A stretch of DNA of 42,156 bases, from the NCBI GenBank assembly GCA_003696105.1, contig RFGE01000328.1, positions 1 to 42,156 on the forward strand, given 5' to 3'. The first letter of the stretch is position 1. The number at the start of each line of letters is the position of its first letter. Source of the stretch: Deltaproteobacteria bacterium (GTDB lineage: Bacteria > Myxococcota_A > Polyangia > Haliangiales > J016). Below are positions 39,282-42,156 of the stretch, one piece after another. A program made the position numbers and the translations under genes. The notes beneath the pieces were generated by a model that was not told the DNA's origin, ran no database searches, and was given only the letters and a program-made list of their open reading frames with translations.

Positions 39282-40603
39282 CCGCTTCGCTCGCTCTGCC
39301 CGCCGATCTCGACGACGCTCTCTCCGGCGTCCTCGGCGCCGACCACGTGCGCAGCTCGCCGACCGCGCTGCGCGACATCGGCGTGGCGCTCGAACCCGGC
39401 GATGCCCCGGCGTGGTGGCTGCGCCCCGGATCGGCGGCGGAGATCGCGGAAATCGTCCGCATCGCCGGGCGCCACCGGATCGCGGTCGTCCCGATCGGCG
39501 AGGGCAGTCGCGCACCGCGCACCGAGCCGCTGCGGTCTCGCCCCTGCTTTTTCGTCGACAGCCGGCGGCTCGACCACGTACTGCACCTGGACGAGACCTC
39601 GCAGGTCGTCCACGCGCAGTGTGGTCTGACGGCGCACGCTCTCGAGCGGATGCTCGCCCCTCGCGGCCTCACCATCGGCGACTATCCGCCGGCCGCGCTC
39701 GCCGCGACGCTCGGCGGGTTGGTGGCGGTCCGCACGCCGGGCAAGTCGTCCGTCCGCCACGGCTTCTTCGAGGACGCCGTGCTCGGCGTGTCGGCGGTGT
39801 TGGCCGACGGGCGGATGATCCACACGCGCGTCGCGCCGCGGCGCGCCACCGGTCCCGACCTCGCGCGCGCCCTGTGTGGCAGCGAGGGCACGCTCGGCTA
39901 CATCACGTCGATCGTATTGCGCGTCCACCGGCGGCCGGAGGCACGGCTGCTGGACGCGCACGTGCTGCCGTCGGTCGACGCGGCGCTGGACGCCGTCCGC
40001 CTCGCCCTGCGTGAAGACGCCGCGCCGGAGGCGGTCCGTGTCCTCGACGGCAACGAGGCGAGAGCCTACGTCGGGCCCGGCGTGTGCCGCGGCAACCAGG
40101 CGGTGCTCGTGTGCGCAACGGCCGGTCCGACCGACCTGGCGGCGTGCGACCGCGACCTGATTGCGTCGGCGGCCAATGCGATGGGCGGGCACCGGCTCGG
40201 CAGCGATGTCGCCGAGGTGTGGTGGCGACGGCGCACCGGTCGCGAGCCGCCTCCGCCCGGTCCGGCGCCGGTGTTGCAAGTCGCCGCCCGACCGCGCAGC
40301 CAGACGCCCGTGTATCGCGCCGTGCTCGCGGCGGTCGAGGCGGCCGGCGCGGCGGCGCGCGCGCACGTGTCGCGCTTCGACGCCGACGGCGCGGTGCTGT
40401 TTTTCACGTTCACCGCGCCGGACGGCGCACCGGTGGACGACGCGACGCTCGACACGCTTTGCGCGATCGCGGCGGCGGCCGCACGCGAGGCGGGCGGCCG
40501 GCTGCTCGGCGCACGCGATCGTCAGGTGGACGACTACTTCGCGGCGCTGCGGCGCGAACTCGACCCGCACGACATCATGAACCCTGGAGCCCTGGCGGGC
40601 TGA
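39278..40603 (+). CDS. Diverged FAD-oxidase-like protein lacking catalytic His
   Basis: The product is 441 aa. The order of segments matches its upstream neighbour: a WLRPGSAAEIAEIVRIAGRHRIAVVPIGEGSR block, then TIGDYPPAALAATLGGLVAVRTPGKSSVRHGFFEDAVLGVSAV, LCGSEGTLGYIT and DPHDIMNPGALAG. Two active features are gone. The glycine-rich FAD phosphate loop PYGGGxxxxGG reads PIGEGSRAP, and the HHHG motif is absent (GGRLLGARDRQVDDY at that place). It is likely a non-catalytic partner of the overlapping upstream oxidase. GlcE-type glycolate oxidase subunits are a parallel case. The 3' end overlaps the ompA-like gene by 29 bp, tail to tail. Confidence 0.78.
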   Translation: MTASLALPADLDDALSGVLGADHVRSSPTALRDIGVALEPGDAPAWWLRPGSAAEIAEIVRIAGRHRIAVVPIGEGSRAPRTEPLRSRPCFFVDSRRLDHVLHLDETSQVVHAQCGLTAHALERMLAPRGLTIGDYPPAALAATLGGLVAVRTPGKSSVRHGFFEDAVLGVSAVLADGRMIHTRVAPRRATGPDLARALCGSEGTLGYITSIVLRVHRRPEARLLDAHVLPSVDAALDAVRLALREDAAPEAVRVLDGNEARAYVGPGVCRGNQAVLVCATAGPTDLAACDRDLIASAANAMGGHRLGSDVAEVWWRRRTGREPPPPGPAPVLQVAARPRSQTPVYRAVLAAVEAAGAAARAHVSRFDADGAVLFFTFTAPDGAPVDDATLDTLCAIAAAAAREAGGRLLGARDRQVDDYFAALRRELDPHDIMNPGALAG

Positions 40604-42156
40604 CCGGCCGGGGGCCGCCGGCGGGCGCGTCGCCGGCACCGTCCCCCGATCCGCTCTCGCCGGTTCCCGGCGCATCGGGCGGGCGTCGCTCGATGATCAC
40701 GAACTCGACGCGGCGGTTCTTCTGCAGCGCCTCTTCCGAGTCGCCGTGCGCGACCGGCTTCGTTTCGCCAAATCCCTGCGCCTCCAACTTGGCGGGATCG
40801 ACGCCGAGTTTGACCAGTTCGCGCACGACGCGCTCCGCGCGCCGCTGGCTCAGCCACAGATTGTAATCGGCGTCTCCCCGCTCGTCGGTGTGTCCCTGGA
40901 CGAGCATTCGATCCCACTCCGGGTGTTGGCGCCATAGTTCCACGATCGCGCGCAGCACCTTCTTTCCGCTGTGCTTGACCCGCGCTCGATCCGTGTCGAA
41001 CAGAACGCGGTTGGGCAACACGATGCGGTCCTCGACCAACTCGATCAACCCCTCGTCGGGGCACCCGTCGGTGTCATCGACGCCGTTGACGACCTCGCGC
41101 TCGAGCGGGCAGCGGTCGTCGCGGTCGGCGATGCCGTCGCCGTCGTTGTCGTTGTCTGGACACCCATCCTCGTCCTCGAAGCCGTCGCGGTCCTCGGGGG
41201 CCAGCGGACAGCGATCGTCGGCATCGGACACTCCGTCGCCGTCACTGTCGACCGGCGGTTTCGGCGCAGGCGGCGGCGTGGGCCGGCGGACGACGCGAAC
41301 GGGGGCGCGCGGACCCGCCGCCGGCCGCGGCACCGGCGCGTAGCGCAGCGCGATCACGCCACGCGCGCGGGGCGCTCCGTAGCCCTCGGTGACACCGGCG
41401 CCGACACCGGCCTGGACGAGCCACGGGCCGCGCGGCCGCCAACGGACACCTGCCAGCACCTCGACCGGCCGGAGGGTGTCGCCTCCGCCGCCGGCCGCGA
41501 CCGCCGCGTTCGCCTCGGCGACGAGCCACGCGCGACCGCGCACGACTGCGACCGCCGTCGCCGCACCGCCGACGATCTCGTCGTCCACCGCGAGGTCGCC
41601 GACGACGGCGCGCTCGCGCGCGCGATAGCCGACGTCGACCCCGAACGCGAACCGGCCCACCCGGCCGCCCACGACCACCCGGGACGTCACCGCGATCGAC
41701 CCGCCGGCGAATCCGTCGGCCGATCCGGTCGGCGCGGCGGCGTCGACCGCGAGCGACAACGCGAGCGCGTCCGACCCGAGCAAGCGCAGCTTGCCGCCCA
41801 CCCGGAGGTCGCCGGCCGCCGTCGACGCCAGATCGCCGCGCGCGCGCACGCGCTGCACCGCGCCGTCCTGTGCGAGCACGACCGGCATCTGAGCGCCGAG
41901 TTCGACGCGTCCGAACAGGCCGACTGCGATGCCGAGGGTGCCGGTAAGCCGCGCGTCGACGAGCCGCCCGCCATCCGGCCACACCGCCCCGGTCCGCGGA
42001 TCGCGGACGACGAGCAGGTCGTCGGCCGCGTCGAGCGACAGCGCGATCTCGACCGCACCGGGCGCGAGCACCGCGCCGCCGTCGCGCGCGAAGAACCCGG
42101 TGGACGACAGCGCGGGCCGGTAGCCGCTGGCATCGAGCCCGCCGGCGCGCGCAGAC
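40575..42156 (-). CDS. OmpA-family outer-membrane protein with TSP3 repeats, 5' end cut
   Basis: The frame is open to the right edge of the window, so the start is missing; at least 526 residues are seen. An N-terminal SGYRPALSSTGFFA segment and about 250 residues of barrel-like strands come first. A Pro-rich hinge and two or three thrombospondin type-3 Ca2+-binding repeats (DSDGDGVSDADDRCP, DNDGDGIADRDDRCP) follow. The OmpA C domain is next (VLFDTDRARVK, QGHTDERGDADYNLWLSQRRAERV), which binds peptidoglycan. The last ~30 residues are Gly/Pro-rich. It should link the outer membrane to the cell wall. A GTG at 42071 should not be taken as the start. Confidence 0.92.
   Translation of the reverse strand, partial: SARAGGLDASGYRPALSSTGFFARDGGAVLAPGAVEIALSLDAADDLLVVRDPRTGAVWPDGGRLVDARLTGTLGIAVGLFGRVELGAQMPVVLAQDGAVQRVRARGDLASTAAGDLRVGGKLRLLGSDALALSLAVDAAAPTGSADGFAGGSIAVTSRVVVGGRVGRFAFGVDVGYRARERAVVGDLAVDDEIVGGAATAVAVVRGRAWLVAEANAAVAAGGGGDTLRPVEVLAGVRWRPRGPWLVQAGVGAGVTEGYGAPRARGVIALRYAPVPRPAAGPRAPVRVVRRPTPPPAPKPPVDSDGDGVSDADDRCPLAPEDRDGFEDEDGCPDNDNDGDGIADRDDRCPLEREVVNGVDDTDGCPDEGLIELVEDRIVLPNRVLFDTDRARVKHSGKKVLRAIVELWRQHPEWDRMLVQGHTDERGDADYNLWLSQRRAERVVRELVKLGVDPAKLEAQGFGETKPVAHGDSEEALQKNRRVEFVIIERRPPDAPGTGESGSGDGAGDAPAGGPRPVSPPGLQGS

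Noticed and set aside
42071-42071. GTG at 42071 as the start of the OmpA-family gene
   Set aside because: The frame stays open to the window edge and encodes a conserved-looking SGYRPALSSTGFF segment upstream, so the gene is cut by the edge.

Overview
The window is a chromosomal stretch of a very GC-rich bacterium (about 70% G+C by eye). It is most likely a member of the Myxococcota (former Deltaproteobacteria). The reasons are Cys-rich and VWA lipoproteins of a type common in that phylum, a Ser/Thr kinase fused to helical repeats, FAD-linked oxidases resembling alkylglycerone-phosphate synthase, OmpA proteins with TSP3 repeats, and a SOS operator of the CTGAAC type known from Myxococcus. No rRNA, tRNA, CRISPR array or prophage was seen. 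Coding density is high and many genes are joined by ATGA or GTGA overlaps.

Layout. 1-3402: a proteostasis operon, 3' end of clpB, a J-domain protein and lon, with 4-bp overlaps. 3569-5330: a stand-alone GspE/MshE N-terminal-like protein and a Cys-rich lipoprotein, closed by a strong bidirectional hairpin. 5407-9863: NAD-type isocitrate dehydrogenase, a sigma54-dependent response regulator and its histidine kinase (minus strand), divergent from an ECF sigma factor whose Shine-Dalgarno lies in a long hairpin. 9942-14584: an acyl-CoA mutase large subunit with isobutyryl-CoA mutase active-site residues, plsX coupled to an App1-like phosphatase, and an N-terminally truncated secreted-type ORF. 14738-16021: imuB behind a LexA-like box. 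16062-16399: two adjacent small elements with terminal inverted repeats. 16396-22525: a double DsbA-like protein, then a rightward cluster (YbjN-like, tsaE, M1 peptidase lipoprotein, membrane protein) and an outer-membrane protein. 22578-28703 (minus strand): an AGPS-like oxidase, two paralogous TPR proteins, a PfkB kinase and MTA phosphorylase. 28742-40603: a kinase-pseudokinase protein, malic enzyme-PTA fusion, M23 peptidase, 3-hydroxybutyryl-CoA dehydrogenase, VWA lipoprotein, MFS transporter and a pair of AGPS-like oxidases. 40575-42156: an OmpA-family protein that runs off the right edge.

The most interesting signals are these: an unusual set of genes whose only visible start signal is a -10-like hexamer 6-10 nt before the start codon (probable leaderless mRNAs); the SD-sequestering hairpin of the ECF gene next to a two-component pair with an altered receiver; the F/Q signature that re-assigns the 'methylmalonyl-CoA mutase'; the kinase-pseudokinase protein; the tandem palindromic-ended elements; and three AGPS-like proteins, one of which lacks the catalytic histidines.
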